Shown here: piece by piece, positions 7,337-15,513 of the stretch | How the letters are laid out: each line of letters starts with the position of its first letter | Numbering within the stretch: the first letter of the stretch is position 1 | Source: Alphaproteobacteria bacterium | GTDB taxonomy: Bacteria > Pseudomonadota > Alphaproteobacteria > MED-G09 | Assembly (NCBI GenBank): GCA_018658685.1 | Contig: JABHUT010000088.1 | Location: 1 to 23,973 of the forward strand | Direction of reading: 5' to 3' | Length of the DNA: 23,973 bases | Translations under genes and position numbers: made by a program | The notes under the pieces: model-generated | What the model saw: the letters and a program-made list of their open reading frames with translations, nothing else | Databases searched by the model: none | What the model was told of the DNA's origin: nothing

Positions 7337-7957
7337 ATGACTAAAAGAATTCAGGCTAAGTATAAAATAGATAGACGTATGGGTGAGAATATATGGGGTA
7401 GACCAAAAAGCCCTATTAACCTTAGAGCTTATGGACCCGGACAACACGGGCAAGGAAGAAAAGGAAAGCTATCTGATTTTGGCCTTCAAATGAGAGCAAA
7501 ACAAAAACTTAAAGGTTATTACGGTAACATTACAGAAAAACAATTTAAAAAAATCTTTAAAGAAGCTGAAAGAATTAAGGGTGATACTTCAGAGAATTTA
7601 ATAGGACTTTTGGAAAGAAGATTAGATGCTATTGTTTATAGAGCTAAATTTGTTCCAACTGTTTTCTCAGCTAGGCAATTTATTAATCACGGACACGTTA
7701 AGGTGAACGGTAGAAGGGTTAATATTCCTTCTTACAGAATTAAAACTACTGATATAATTGAGATTAAAGATAAATCTAGAGGCTTAGAAATTGTTCTTAG
7801 GGGAACTGAAAGCTCTGAGAGGGATATTCCTGAATATATCGAAGTCGATAGCAAAAAAATGACTGCAAAAATTACAAAAATACCAAATTTAGGTGAAGTT
7901 CCTTATCCGGTAACTATGGAACCTAATCTGGTTGTTGAGTTTTATTCCAGAAACTAA
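7337..7957 (+). CDS. rpsD: 30S ribosomal protein S4
   Basis: S4 is a primary 16S rRNA-binding protein that nucleates assembly of the 30S body. The 206 residues match the family length. The N-terminal part contains RRMGENIWGRPKSP and RAYGPGQHGQGRKGK (about 13-44) and has no zinc-binding cysteines, so it is the C-minus form. The S4 RNA-binding domain spans about 94-156 (RRLDAIVYRAKF, then SARQFINHGHVKVNGRRV). A GAGG ribosome-binding site precedes the ATG. It is tail-to-tail with grxD with a single base between stop codons. The rpsD/grxD/bolA/purL neighbourhood is a recurrent alphaproteobacterial order. Confidence 0.98.
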   Translation: MTKRIQAKYKIDRRMGENIWGRPKSPINLRAYGPGQHGQGRKGKLSDFGLQMRAKQKLKGYYGNITEKQFKKIFKEAERIKGDTSENLIGLLERRLDAIVYRAKFVPTVFSARQFINHGHVKVNGRRVNIPSYRIKTTDIIEIKDKSRGLEIVLRGTESSERDIPEYIEVDSKKMTAKITKIPNLGEVPYPVTMEPNLVVEFYSRN

Positions 7958-7958
7958 A

Positions 7959-8288
7959 TTAATTTGAAATTAAGTCTTCATCTAAAAAAATTTTTTGTAA
8001 TTCTCCTGACTCAAACATTTCTTTAATTATGTCGCACCCGCCCATTAACTCACCTTTTACATAAAGCTGAGGGATTGTTGGCCAATTTGAAAATTCTTTT
8101 ATTCCTTCTCTTAAATTTTCATCCTCAAGGACATTTGTGCTTGAAAAAGAAACTTCAAGATAGGTTAAAATTTGGACTACCGTACTTGAAAAACCACACT
8201 GTGGGAAAAGAGGGGTTCCTTTCATAAATAAGTGAACATTATTTGAAGATATTTCCTCAGTAATTTTCTCTTTAATATTTTTTTCCAT
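7959..8288 (-). CDS. grxD: Monothiol glutaredoxin (Grx4/GrxD type)
   Basis: A 109-residue monothiol glutaredoxin. The active site is CGFS at 31-34, followed by the glutathione-binding WPTIPQLYVKG at 69-79 and GGCDI at 83-87. CGFS glutaredoxins bind a [2Fe-2S] cluster with glutathione and pass it on, typically in a complex with a BolA-family protein. The BolA-family gene lies directly upstream on the same strand with a 5-bp gap, which supports that partnership. It appears to be the last gene of the run that also encodes PurL, PurQ, PurS and PurC. No unusual residues were noted. Confidence 0.96.
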   Translation of the reverse strand: MEKNIKEKITEEISSNNVHLFMKGTPLFPQCGFSSTVVQILTYLEVSFSSTNVLEDENLREGIKEFSNWPTIPQLYVKGELMGGCDIIKEMFESGELQKIFLDEDLISN

Positions 8289-8293
8289 CTAAT

Positions 8294-8530
8294 TTAATCC
8301 TCAGGTATTTCTGTTTTAATTGATAAAGCATGAAGAGTATATCCCATCTTTTCACCTAAAGCATCATATACTAATTTGTGTTGCTGTATTTTATTTAGCC
8401 CTTTAAATTTTTTAGAAGTAATAGTAGCTGCATAATGGTCTCCATCACCTGCCAGGTCTTCTATTTTAATTTTAGAATCTGGAAGACCTGATGATAAAAT
8501 TTCAAAGAGCTCATCTTTTGTCATGCTCAT
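8294..8530 (-). CDS. BolA-family protein
   Basis: A 78-residue BolA/IbaG-like protein. The family core is visible as DHYAATITSKKFKGLNKIQQ (31-50) followed by HKLVYDALG from H51, ending in LHALSIKT with the invariant C-terminal His (H67) that serves as a cluster ligand in BolA-glutaredoxin complexes. Together with the adjacent CGFS glutaredoxin it probably handles [2Fe-2S] clusters and iron homeostasis. Two Met codons (positions 1 and 3) are possible starts. It sits 3 bp after purL and 5 bp before grxD, so it is almost certainly co-transcribed. Whether it is a BolA or IbaG orthologue is not decidable here. Confidence 0.95.
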   Translation of the reverse strand: MSMTKDELFEILSSGLPDSKIKIEDLAGDGDHYAATITSKKFKGLNKIQQHKLVYDALGEKMGYTLHALSIKTEIPED

Positions 8531-8533
8531 ATT

Positions 8534-10723
8534 TTATTCCTCAAGATAGTTGTTAAACCAATTTTCATGAATTTTTTTCAAAGTTTCTATTGCCGCCTCT
8601 TCGTGGTCATTGATTATTAATTTTTTGCCACCAGTCTTACCAATTTTTTGAAAGAAAATCCCTTTATCATCTAATATCTTGGTAACTTCTGAAGCAAGTC
8701 CATCTGATACAGATATAATATACCTTCCCTGGTCTTCTCCAAAGAGGAATTTATCATTTAGATTTTCTTTATCTAAATTTATTTTAACACCAATATTTCC
8801 TGAGATTGACATTTCCGCTAATGCAACTAAGAAACCTCCATCAGATACATCGTGAACTGTATCAATTTTATTAATATTTATTAAATCTCTAACAACATTA
8901 CCTATCTCTTTTTCACTTTTAAGATCTACTCTTGGAGGAAGTCCTGAGGTGATATTTAGTATCTCTTTTGCATAGATAGATTGACCGAGGTAGCCATTAG
9001 TTTCTCCTACTAAAAATATATTATCATTTTCTCTTTTTATAAATGGAGTAGAAAAATGATCTAAATCATCAATAAGTCCTACCCCTCCAATTGCAGGAGT
9101 TGGATTTATTCCTTTTCCATTTGTTTCATTGTATAAAGATACGTTACCTGAAACAACCGGGTAATCTAAAATTTCGCAGGCCTCTATCATCCCAGTAACT
9201 ACACCAGCGAATTGTCCCATTATATCTTCTTTTTCAGGATTTCCAAAATTCATACAATCAGTAATTGCTATTGGCATTGCTCCGACTGAAGTTATATTTC
9301 TCCAAGATTCAGCTATTACCTGACGGCCGCCCTCTATTGGATCTGCAGAACAATAACGAGGTGTAGAATCCGCGCTAATTGCCAAGCCTTTATTAGTTCC
9401 GTGAACTCTAACAATAGCTGCATCACCCCCAGGTCTTAAAACTGTATCATTCATCACCATATGGTCATATTGCTCCCAAACCCATTTTCGACTGCATAAA
9501 TTAGGTGAGTTAAGAAGGTTTTCTAGTGTTTTTAGGGCTAAATCATTTGTTTCCTTTGCGAGGCTTTGATCGAACTCATTTTCTTTTGTAATTTTATAAG
9601 GTCGGTCATAGGATGGTGCTCCGCTTTCGAGGATATCTAATTTTATTTCAGCTTTTAGTTCATTATGATGATTGATAACCAAATGATTTGTATCGGTTAA
9701 AATACCTATTGTTGCAAAATCTAAACCCCATTTATCAAAAACAGCCTTTGCCTCTTGTTCTTTGTTTGGCTCAATAATCATTAGCATTCTTTCTTGGCTT
9801 TCAGAGAGCATTATCTCATATGCACTCATTTTTGTCTCTCTGCATGGAACAAAATCAAGGTTTAAATCAATCCCAACATTACCTTTGCTAGCCATTTCAA
9901 CTGCAGAAGAAGTTAAACCTGCGGCACCCATATCCTGTATCGCGATAATAACATCTTTTTTCATTAGCTCTAGGCATGCTTCAAGAAGAAGTTTTTCTGC
10001 AAAAGGGTCTCCAACCTGTACAGTAGGTCTTTTCTCATCTGAGTCATCATCAAACTCGGCTGATGCCATTGTGGCTCCATGTATTCCATCCCTACCTGTT
10101 TTAGAGCCAACATAAACAACTGAGTTTCCAATACCAGTAGCTTTGGAGTAAAAAATTTTATCAATTTTCGCTACACCAACACACATTGCATTAACTAAAA
10201 TATTATCGTTGTAGCAAGAATTAAATTCAACCTCCCCGCCGACGGTCGGAACACCCATACAATTTCCATATCCTCCTATACCGGAGACAACTCCATTTAG
10301 AAGGTGTTTTGTTTTCGAATGAGAAACATCACCAAATCTTATAGAATTTAATAATGCAACTGGTCTAGCACCCATAGTAAAAACATCCCTCATTATTCCG
10401 CCGACACCGGTTGCTGCGCCTTGATAGGGCTCAATAAAAGAAGGGTGATTGTGGCTTTCCATTTTAAAGACAGCGGCATCACCATCCCCGAGATCAATAA
10501 CACCAGCATTTTCTCCTGGACCCTGTATTACTTTATTATTTTTTGTAGGAAGTTTCCTCAACCATGTTTTTGAAGATTTGTAAGAGCAGTGCTCTGACCA
10601 CATAGCTGAAAATATTCCTAATTCAGTTATGGTGGGTTCTCTATTTAAAGATTCTAAAATAAATTTATACTCTTCTTTATTAATCCCATGTTCTTCAACT
10701 AGCTCTTTGGTAATTTTTGTCAT
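8534..10723 (-). CDS. purL: Phosphoribosylformylglycinamidine synthase subunit PurL
   Basis: PurL is the ATP-dependent synthetase subunit that converts FGAR to FGAM in purine synthesis. At 729 residues it is the small form, which works with separate PurS and PurQ subunits, both encoded immediately upstream. Family signatures include SEHCSYKSSKTW with H45 near the N-terminus, GPGENAGVIDLGDGDA, KMESHNHPSFIEPYQGAATGVGG, and the second half-repeat around LRPGGDAAIVRVHGTNKG and SGNVSLYNET. The start overlaps the purQ stop by 4 bp (ATGA), typical of translational coupling. No truncation or frameshift was seen. Confidence 0.98.
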   Translation of the reverse strand: MTKITKELVEEHGINKEEYKFILESLNREPTITELGIFSAMWSEHCSYKSSKTWLRKLPTKNNKVIQGPGENAGVIDLGDGDAAVFKMESHNHPSFIEPYQGAATGVGGIMRDVFTMGARPVALLNSIRFGDVSHSKTKHLLNGVVSGIGGYGNCMGVPTVGGEVEFNSCYNDNILVNAMCVGVAKIDKIFYSKATGIGNSVVYVGSKTGRDGIHGATMASAEFDDDSDEKRPTVQVGDPFAEKLLLEACLELMKKDVIIAIQDMGAAGLTSSAVEMASKGNVGIDLNLDFVPCRETKMSAYEIMLSESQERMLMIIEPNKEQEAKAVFDKWGLDFATIGILTDTNHLVINHHNELKAEIKLDILESGAPSYDRPYKITKENEFDQSLAKETNDLALKTLENLLNSPNLCSRKWVWEQYDHMVMNDTVLRPGGDAAIVRVHGTNKGLAISADSTPRYCSADPIEGGRQVIAESWRNITSVGAMPIAITDCMNFGNPEKEDIMGQFAGVVTGMIEACEILDYPVVSGNVSLYNETNGKGINPTPAIGGVGLIDDLDHFSTPFIKRENDNIFLVGETNGYLGQSIYAKEILNITSGLPPRVDLKSEKEIGNVVRDLININKIDTVHDVSDGGFLVALAEMSISGNIGVKINLDKENLNDKFLFGEDQGRYIISVSDGLASEVTKILDDKGIFFQKIGKTGGKKLIINDHEEAAIETLKKIHENWFNNYLEE

Positions 10724-11409
10724 GTTAAGGACTCAACAATAGAGGTAAAAAAATTTTCGCCGTCAGTTAATCCAGCGCTTTTATCTGTAGCCCTTTCTGG
10801 GTGCGGCATCATTCCTAACACATTTCCATTTTCATTTATAATTCCAGCTATATTATTGCGAGAGCCATTTGGGTTAGTTTTAAGATCAATATCTCCATTA
10901 TGGTCGCAATAACGAAAAGCTATTAGATTTTTATCTTCAATTTCTTCAATAACAGTTTCAGAAGCAAAATAATTCCCTTCATTATGGGCAATTGGGATAT
11001 TTATAATATCATTTTTTTTGTAGTTTTTGGTGAAAATGGAATTATTATTTTGAACCTTTAAAGGTGTGTTTTTACATAAAAATGATAATCCTTGATTTCT
11101 AATAAGTGTTCCAGGAAGTAAACCAGATTCTGTTAAAATTTGAAAGCCATTGCAAATTCCTAATATAGCTGAACCTTTTTCTGAACTTTTTTTAACTTCC
11201 TTCATTATAGGGCTATTAGCCGCCATAGAACCACACCTAAGGTAGTCGCCATAAGAAAATCCACCGGGTAAGACTATTAAATCTGAATCAGGAAGCGAGG
11301 TCTCCTTATGCCAAACCATAAATGGATCTTTATTTGAGAATTTTTTTAATGAAACAGCTATATCTCTATCACAATTAGAGCCAGGAAAAACAACTATTGA
11401 AACTTTCAT
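10720..11409 (-). CDS. purQ: Phosphoribosylformylglycinamidine synthase subunit PurQ
   Basis: The glutaminase subunit that supplies ammonia to PurL. The 229-residue class I amidotransferase has the catalytic triad visible as C86 (LGICNGFQ), H203 and E205 (MPHPERA). FPGSNCDRD at the N-terminus and AHNEGNY at about 141-147 are further family signatures. It overlaps purL by 4 bp and shares one base with the purS stop codon, so the three FGAM synthase subunits should be made in linked amounts. Confidence 0.97.
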   Translation of the reverse strand: MKVSIVVFPGSNCDRDIAVSLKKFSNKDPFMVWHKETSLPDSDLIVLPGGFSYGDYLRCGSMAANSPIMKEVKKSSEKGSAILGICNGFQILTESGLLPGTLIRNQGLSFLCKNTPLKVQNNNSIFTKNYKKNDIINIPIAHNEGNYFASETVIEEIEDKNLIAFRYCDHNGDIDLKTNPNGSRNNIAGIINENGNVLGMMPHPERATDKSAGLTDGENFFTSIVESLT

Positions 11410-11657
11410 TAATCTTCCTTTGGAAAAGTGATTTCATAATCCTCTATAACTAAATTAGCCAAAAGTTTATTACTTGCATTTTCTAAAATTACCCTAGCAT
11501 CCTTCTCATTATCGCAATCAATTTCAATTTCAATAATCTTACCCTGAGTAACTTCTTTAATTTCAGAAAAACCCAACTGGTTTAAGGAGTTTTCTATCGC
11601 TTTTCCTTGAGGGTCTAAAACACCCTTTTTTGGCATTATTTTTACTAGTGATTTCAT
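11409..11657 (-). CDS. purS: Phosphoribosylformylglycinamidine synthase subunit PurS
   Basis: An 82-residue PurS, the small bridging subunit that links PurQ and PurL in the FGAM synthase complex. The conserved start VKIMPKKGVLDPQGKAIENSL is close to the family pattern, and the length is standard. It lies between purC (23-bp gap) and purQ (1-bp overlap). No enzymatic residues are expected. Confidence 0.96.
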   Translation of the reverse strand: MKSLVKIMPKKGVLDPQGKAIENSLNQLGFSEIKEVTQGKIIEIEIDCDNEKDARVILENASNKLLANLVIEDYEITFPKED

Positions 11658-11680
11658 AAAATTTCTTAATAATTTAGTTT

Positions 11681-12412
11681 TTAAAAATTTGAAAGATCTA
11701 TTTCTAAACGAGTCGCAACTTCTTTGTAAGCCTCTATTAATCCGCCAAGGTTTCTTCGAAACCTATCCTTATCAAGTTTTTCATTTGATTTTGTATCCCA
11801 TAGTCTGCATGAATCAGGGCTAATTTCATCGGCTAGAATGATTTCAGTCTTGCCATTGGAAGAAAAACGGCCAAATTCAATTTTAAAATCAACTAGCAAA
11901 ATATCAATTTGATTAAAAAGCTCAGTTAAATATTTATTAATTAAAATAGCCTTAATCTTAATATCATCTATTTCTGATTGATTTGCCCATTTAAAAACCT
12001 TTATGTGTTCATCTGAAATTAGAGGATCATCATGTTCATCATCTTTTAGATTAAACTCTATCAATGTTTCAGGAAGATCTAAACCTTCTTCGATACCGAA
12101 TCTCTTGGTAAATGTTCCAGCAGCTTTGTTTCTAACCACAACCTCTATGGGAATTATTTCTACCTTTTTAATTAACTGCTCTCTTTCATTTAATCTTCTA
12201 ATAAAGTGATTAGGTATTCCATTTTCCCCGAGGTATTTAAAAATATTTTCACTAATTAGGTTATTTAGAACACCTTTACTATTTATTATTTCATGTTTTT
12301 TTTTATTAAAAGCAGTTGCATCATCTTTAAAAAATTGAATAAGTTGGTCATCTTTATCGGTTGTAAAAAGTTGCTTAGCCTTACCTTCGTATAAGAGTTT
12401 ATTTTTTGACAT
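11681..12412 (-). CDS. purC: Phosphoribosylaminoimidazolesuccinocarboxamide synthase
   Basis: SAICAR synthase joins aspartate to CAIR using ATP in purine synthesis. The 243-residue length is typical. Visible signatures are LLYEGKAKQLF at the N-terminus, the PIEVVVRNKAAGTFTKRF segment in the middle, and DEISPDSCRLWD in the C-terminal half, which is the substrate-binding region. It precedes purS by 23 bp and follows the CinA/MoaB-domain gene by 11 bp, so it is part of the same run. The next enzyme of the pathway, PurB, is encoded just beyond map on the other strand. Confidence 0.97.
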   Translation of the reverse strand: MSKNKLLYEGKAKQLFTTDKDDQLIQFFKDDATAFNKKKHEIINSKGVLNNLISENIFKYLGENGIPNHFIRRLNEREQLIKKVEIIPIEVVVRNKAAGTFTKRFGIEEGLDLPETLIEFNLKDDEHDDPLISDEHIKVFKWANQSEIDDIKIKAILINKYLTELFNQIDILLVDFKIEFGRFSSNGKTEIILADEISPDSCRLWDTKSNEKLDKDRFRRNLGGLIEAYKEVATRLEIDLSNF

Positions 12413-12423
12413 TTTTCTCTACT

Positions 12424-13179
12424 TTAATTATCGAAATTTATAGAATTCTGGTTAAGAAATTCTTTAAATTTATCAACTGATTTAATTAATCTTTCTTCAT
12501 CAACTGATTTTATAACGACATTTACACCAAAATCTACATCAGAATTAAAAAATGGATAACTACCTATTTTTAATTCCGATTCTTCCGAATCTAGAAGCCT
12601 TAAAGCCTTTGCAATATCGCCTTCAACAGCATTAACTTTAATTGATTGTGAAAGAACGATTTTACCTTTATCAAGATACTTTATTGAATTCTCAAGCATA
12701 GAAGTCATAATTTTTGGTATACCAGCAAAAACAAAAACATTTTCTAATTTAAATCCTGGAGCTTTTGATATTGGATTATCTATTAAAGTTGCTCCAACAG
12801 GAATCATAGCCATTCTTTGTCTTGCCTCATTAAATGGAGAGCCAATTTCATCATAATAGGCTTTTAAGATACTAAAGGCCTCTTGATTAATATTAATTTC
12901 AACACCAAATGCAGAGGCTATACTTTCTGCTGTTATATCATCGTGTGTTGGCCCAATACCACCGGTAGTGAATAAATAATCAGTTTTTTTTCTTAATTCA
13001 TTGATGCTTTCAATTATAATTTCTTTCGTATCTGGGACTACACGAATATCAGAAATATTTATTCCTATTTCAGTCATTTTTTTGGCAATTTGGTTCGAGT
13101 TTGTATCTTGGGTCCGACCGGACAAGATTTCATCGCCAATTACAAGTATAGATGCGGAGTATTTGTCTTTTTTATTCAT
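12424..13179 (-). CDS. CinA N-terminal/MoaB-like molybdopterin-binding domain protein
   Basis: A 251-residue protein made of the MoCF-biosynthesis (MoaB/CinA-N) domain: GDEILSGRTQDTNS at 15-28 and TTGGIGPTHDDIT at 71-83 are the signature loops. It lacks the C-terminal CinA nicotinamide-nucleotide deamidase domain, so it is the stand-alone form. In some relatives this domain acts as an ADP-ribose/NAD-breakdown-product pyrophosphatase; its role here is not established. It is the first gene of the purine run. The ATG has no Shine-Dalgarno sequence and lies only 5 bp after a strong -10, suggesting a leaderless message. It is divergent from map. Confidence 0.88.
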   Translation of the reverse strand: MNKKDKYSASILVIGDEILSGRTQDTNSNQIAKKMTEIGINISDIRVVPDTKEIIIESINELRKKTDYLFTTGGIGPTHDDITAESIASAFGVEININQEAFSILKAYYDEIGSPFNEARQRMAMIPVGATLIDNPISKAPGFKLENVFVFAGIPKIMTSMLENSIKYLDKGKIVLSQSIKVNAVEGDIAKALRLLDSEESELKIGSYPFFNSDVDFGVNVVIKSVDEERLIKSVDKFKEFLNQNSINFDN

Positions 13180-13184
13180 AGCAT

Positions 13185-13213
13185 TTTATATCAGCATATT
13201 TTCATCACAACAA
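13185..13213 (-). promoter_or_regulatory. Promoter of the CinA-purC-S-Q-L-bolA-grxD run
   Basis: On the minus strand, TTGTTG (13213-13208) and TATAAA (13190-13185) are spaced by exactly 17 bp. A TG one base before the -10 makes it an extended -10. The start codon is only 5 bp beyond the -10, so transcription should begin at or within a base or two of the ATG. Confidence 0.55.
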
Positions 13214-13262
13214 TGCTTTCAAGCTTTACCTGAGTGTTAATTTTTAATTAATATGATATAGG

Positions 13263-13271
13263 TGGTATAAT
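13263..13271 (+). promoter_or_regulatory. Extended -10 promoter of map
   Basis: TGGTATAAT is a perfect extended -10 (TGnTATAAT). No clear -35 is seen, which extended -10 promoters tolerate. Transcription would start near 13278, leaving a leader of roughly 15-18 nt that contains the AAGGGG ribosome-binding site at 13282-13287. This position argues that translation starts near 13293-13296, not at the first ATG at 13344. Confidence 0.5.
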
Positions 13272-13295
13272 TTCGTAATTTAAGGGGTATTTATT

Positions 13296-14084
13296 ATTTA
13301 TTCAGATCAAATAAAAATACATGATAGCAAATCTTTTGAGGGAATGAGGGCAGTTGGAAAGCTTGCTGCTGAACTTTTAGATTTATTTGTTGATCAAGTT
13401 AGGCCTGGAATAACAACAGACTCCTTGGATTCATTCGCTTATGATTTTATTTTAGATAATAAAGCTATTCCAGCTCCTTTAAATTATAGAGGTTTTACGA
13501 AATCCATTTGTACATCAATTAATCATGTTATTTGCCACGGTATTCCTGGGGAGCGCATTCTGGACGACGGTGATATTGTTAATATTGATGTAACTTTAAT
13601 CTTAAACGGGTGGCACGGAGACTCATCGAGAATGTATTGTTCTGGTAACCCTTCAATTAAAGCTAAAAATTTAATCAATAATACATATGAGTCTATGATG
13701 AAGGGTATTGATCTTATTAAGCCGGGTATAAAGCTTGGTGATTTAGGTTTTGTTATTCAAGAAAATGCTGAGAAAAGTAATTATTCAGTTGTAAGGGAGT
13801 TTTGTGGTCATGGAATTGGTGAGGTTTTTCACGATGAGCCGAATATACTTCATTATGGCACAAAGGATACAGGAGCTGAATTAAAAGAGGGTATGTTTTT
13901 TACTGTAGAACCGATGGTTAACATAGGTAAACCCGATTCTAAAATTTTATCAGATGGGTGGACTGCAGTTACAAGAGATAGAAGTTTATCTGCTCAATTT
14001 GAACACTCTGTTGGGGTCACTGATACTGGAGTAGAAATTTTTACCAAATCTTTAAATAATAGTGATAATCCTATAAAGATATAA
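13296..14084 (+). CDS. map: Type I methionine aminopeptidase (probable ATT start)
   Basis: Map removes the initiator methionine from nascent proteins. The metal ligands are intact: counted from the first ATG (13344) they are D82, D93, H156, E189 and E220, each exactly 15 less than the E. coli ligands D97, D108, H171, E204 and E235. The frame stays open upstream of that ATG for 20 codons, and the translation there (SDQIKIHDSKSFEG then MRAVGKLAAE) matches the usual Map N-terminus. That stretch has no ATG, GTG or TTG; a ribosome-binding site AAGGGG at 13282-13287 is best placed for ATT at 13296 (or 13293). The GAGGG next to the 13344 ATG is only one base away, too close to work well. If the conventional ATG were used, the protein would be 246 aa and lack its first strand. 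It is followed by purB 34 bp later. Confidence 0.95.
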   Translation: MYSDQIKIHDSKSFEGMRAVGKLAAELLDLFVDQVRPGITTDSLDSFAYDFILDNKAIPAPLNYRGFTKSICTSINHVICHGIPGERILDDGDIVNIDVTLILNGWHGDSSRMYCSGNPSIKAKNLINNTYESMMKGIDLIKPGIKLGDLGFVIQENAEKSNYSVVREFCGHGIGEVFHDEPNILHYGTKDTGAELKEGMFFTVEPMVNIGKPDSKILSDGWTAVTRDRSLSAQFEHSVGVTDTGVEIFTKSLNNSDNPIKI

Positions 14085-14118
14085 AAGATTCTAATTCTAA
14101 AAATTAAAAGGCTTATAA

Positions 14119-15411
14119 ATGGTACCTAGATATTCAAGAAAAGAAATGGTTGATATATGGAGTGATGACTCAAAATATTCTATTTGGTTAGATATTGAGG
14201 TTTATGCTTTGGAAGGAATGGAGTTGGTAGGGATTGTTCCCAAGGGTACTGCAAAGGTAGTAAGGGAAAAAGCTACATTTAATTCTCAAAGGATAGATGA
14301 AATTGAATCGGAAATTAAACATGATGTTTTGGCATTTTTAACAAATATTTCTGAATCAGTTGGTCCTGAGGCAAGGTTTATTCACCAAGGAATGACATCC
14401 TCAGATGTTCTTGATACTTGTTTAAATATGCAGCTTAAAAAAGCAGGAGAATTACTTATTAAGGATTTAGACTCTCTTTTGGAGGCAATTAAATTTCAGG
14501 CTATAAATCATAAAAAAACAATATGCGTAGGAAGAAGTCACGGCATACATGCAGAGCCAACAACATTTGGTTTAAAAATGTTACAAGCCTATGCTGAATT
14601 TGCACGTAATAAAGATAGAATGATCAATGCTGTTGAGGAAATCAGCTCATGCGCAATCTCAGGCTCTGTTGGAACTTTCGCCAATATTGACCCATACGTT
14701 GAGGAGTATGTGGCAAAAGCTTTGAATTTAAATATCGAACCTATTTCAACTCAAGTGATTCCAAGAGACAGGCACGCTGTATTTTTTTCAACGTTGGCTA
14801 TTATTTCAAGCTCAATAGAGAGATTATCAACTGAAATTAGACATTTACAAAGGTCTGAGGTTCTTGAGGTTGAGGAATATTTTTCTTCAAAACAAAAAGG
14901 TTCATCTTCTATGCCTCATAAACGTAATCCAGTATTAACAGAAAACTTGACTGGTCTTGCAAGAGTTGTGAGGAGCTCAGTGACCCCCGCCTTGGAGAAT
15001 ATTACTTTATGGCATGAACGAGATATATCACATTCAAGTGTGGAGAGATTTATAGGTCCTGACGCAACTATTACTTTAGACTTTGCTCTAAATCGTTTAA
15101 CAAATGTTGTTGAAAATATGGTTGTTTATCCTGAAAATATGATGAAAAACTTAGAAAAGTTCAATGGGCTTGTTTTTTCTCAAAGAGTCCTCTTGTCTTT
15201 AACGCAAAAAAATATAAGTAGAGAAGACTCTTATTCTATGGTTCAAAGAAATTCAATGAAAGTATGGAATGAGGAGGGAAGTTTTTATGATTTAATTAAG
15301 ACTGATAAAGAAATATCATCAATTTTATCTGATGAGGAAATTGACGATATCTTTGATCTGAACTATCACTTAAAACAAGTTGAAACTATCTTTAAAAGAG
15401 TCTTGAAATAG
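14119..15411 (+). CDS. purB: Adenylosuccinate lyase
   Basis: PurB cleaves SAICAR to AICAR and adenylosuccinate to AMP, acting twice in purine synthesis. The 430-residue protein has GMTSSDVLDT at 91-100, RSHGIHAEPTTFG from 139 with the catalytic His H141, and the fumarase/aspartase-superfamily signature loop GSSSMPHKRNP at 261-271 with the catalytic serine. An AAGG ribosome-binding site precedes the ATG. The gene lies 34 bp after map, and its stop is only 5 bp before a tRNA-Leu gene. It is separated from the purC-S-Q-L run by the CinA-domain gene and map, and transcribed the opposite way. Confidence 0.98.
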   Translation: MVPRYSRKEMVDIWSDDSKYSIWLDIEVYALEGMELVGIVPKGTAKVVREKATFNSQRIDEIESEIKHDVLAFLTNISESVGPEARFIHQGMTSSDVLDTCLNMQLKKAGELLIKDLDSLLEAIKFQAINHKKTICVGRSHGIHAEPTTFGLKMLQAYAEFARNKDRMINAVEEISSCAISGSVGTFANIDPYVEEYVAKALNLNIEPISTQVIPRDRHAVFFSTLAIISSSIERLSTEIRHLQRSEVLEVEEYFSSKQKGSSSMPHKRNPVLTENLTGLARVVRSSVTPALENITLWHERDISHSSVERFIGPDATITLDFALNRLTNVVENMVVYPENMMKNLEKFNGLVFSQRVLLSLTQKNISREDSYSMVQRNSMKVWNEEGSFYDLIKTDKEISSILSDEEIDDIFDLNYHLKQVETIFKRVLK

Positions 15412-15416
15412 CATAT

Positions 15417-15504
15417 GCGGCCATGGTGGAATAGGTAGACACAAGGGACTTAAAATCCCTCGGCAGATAATGCCATCCCGGTTCGACTCCGGGTGGCCGC
15501 ACCA
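15417..15504 (+). tRNA. tRNA-Leu (anticodon UAA)
   Basis: The acceptor stem GCGGCCA (15417-15423) pairs with TGGCCGC (15494-15500), followed by discriminator A and an encoded CCA. The anticodon stem AGGGA/TCCCT encloses the loop CTTAAAA, with anticodon TAA at 15451-15453, reading UUA. A long variable arm, typical of class II leucine tRNAs, follows, then a T arm CCCGG/CCGGG with TTCGACT. It starts 5 bp after the purB stop and ends 9 bp before the end of the convergent zinc-finger gene, so it is probably processed from a purB-containing transcript. Confidence 0.97.
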
Positions 15505-15513
15505 CTTATTTTT

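Noticed and set aside
9762..10115. Open frame on the plus strand inside purL (and similar frames inside recA, icd, cysE and the hydratase)
   Set aside because: They lie wholly within well-conserved genes, have no recognisable motifs and look like antisense shadows.
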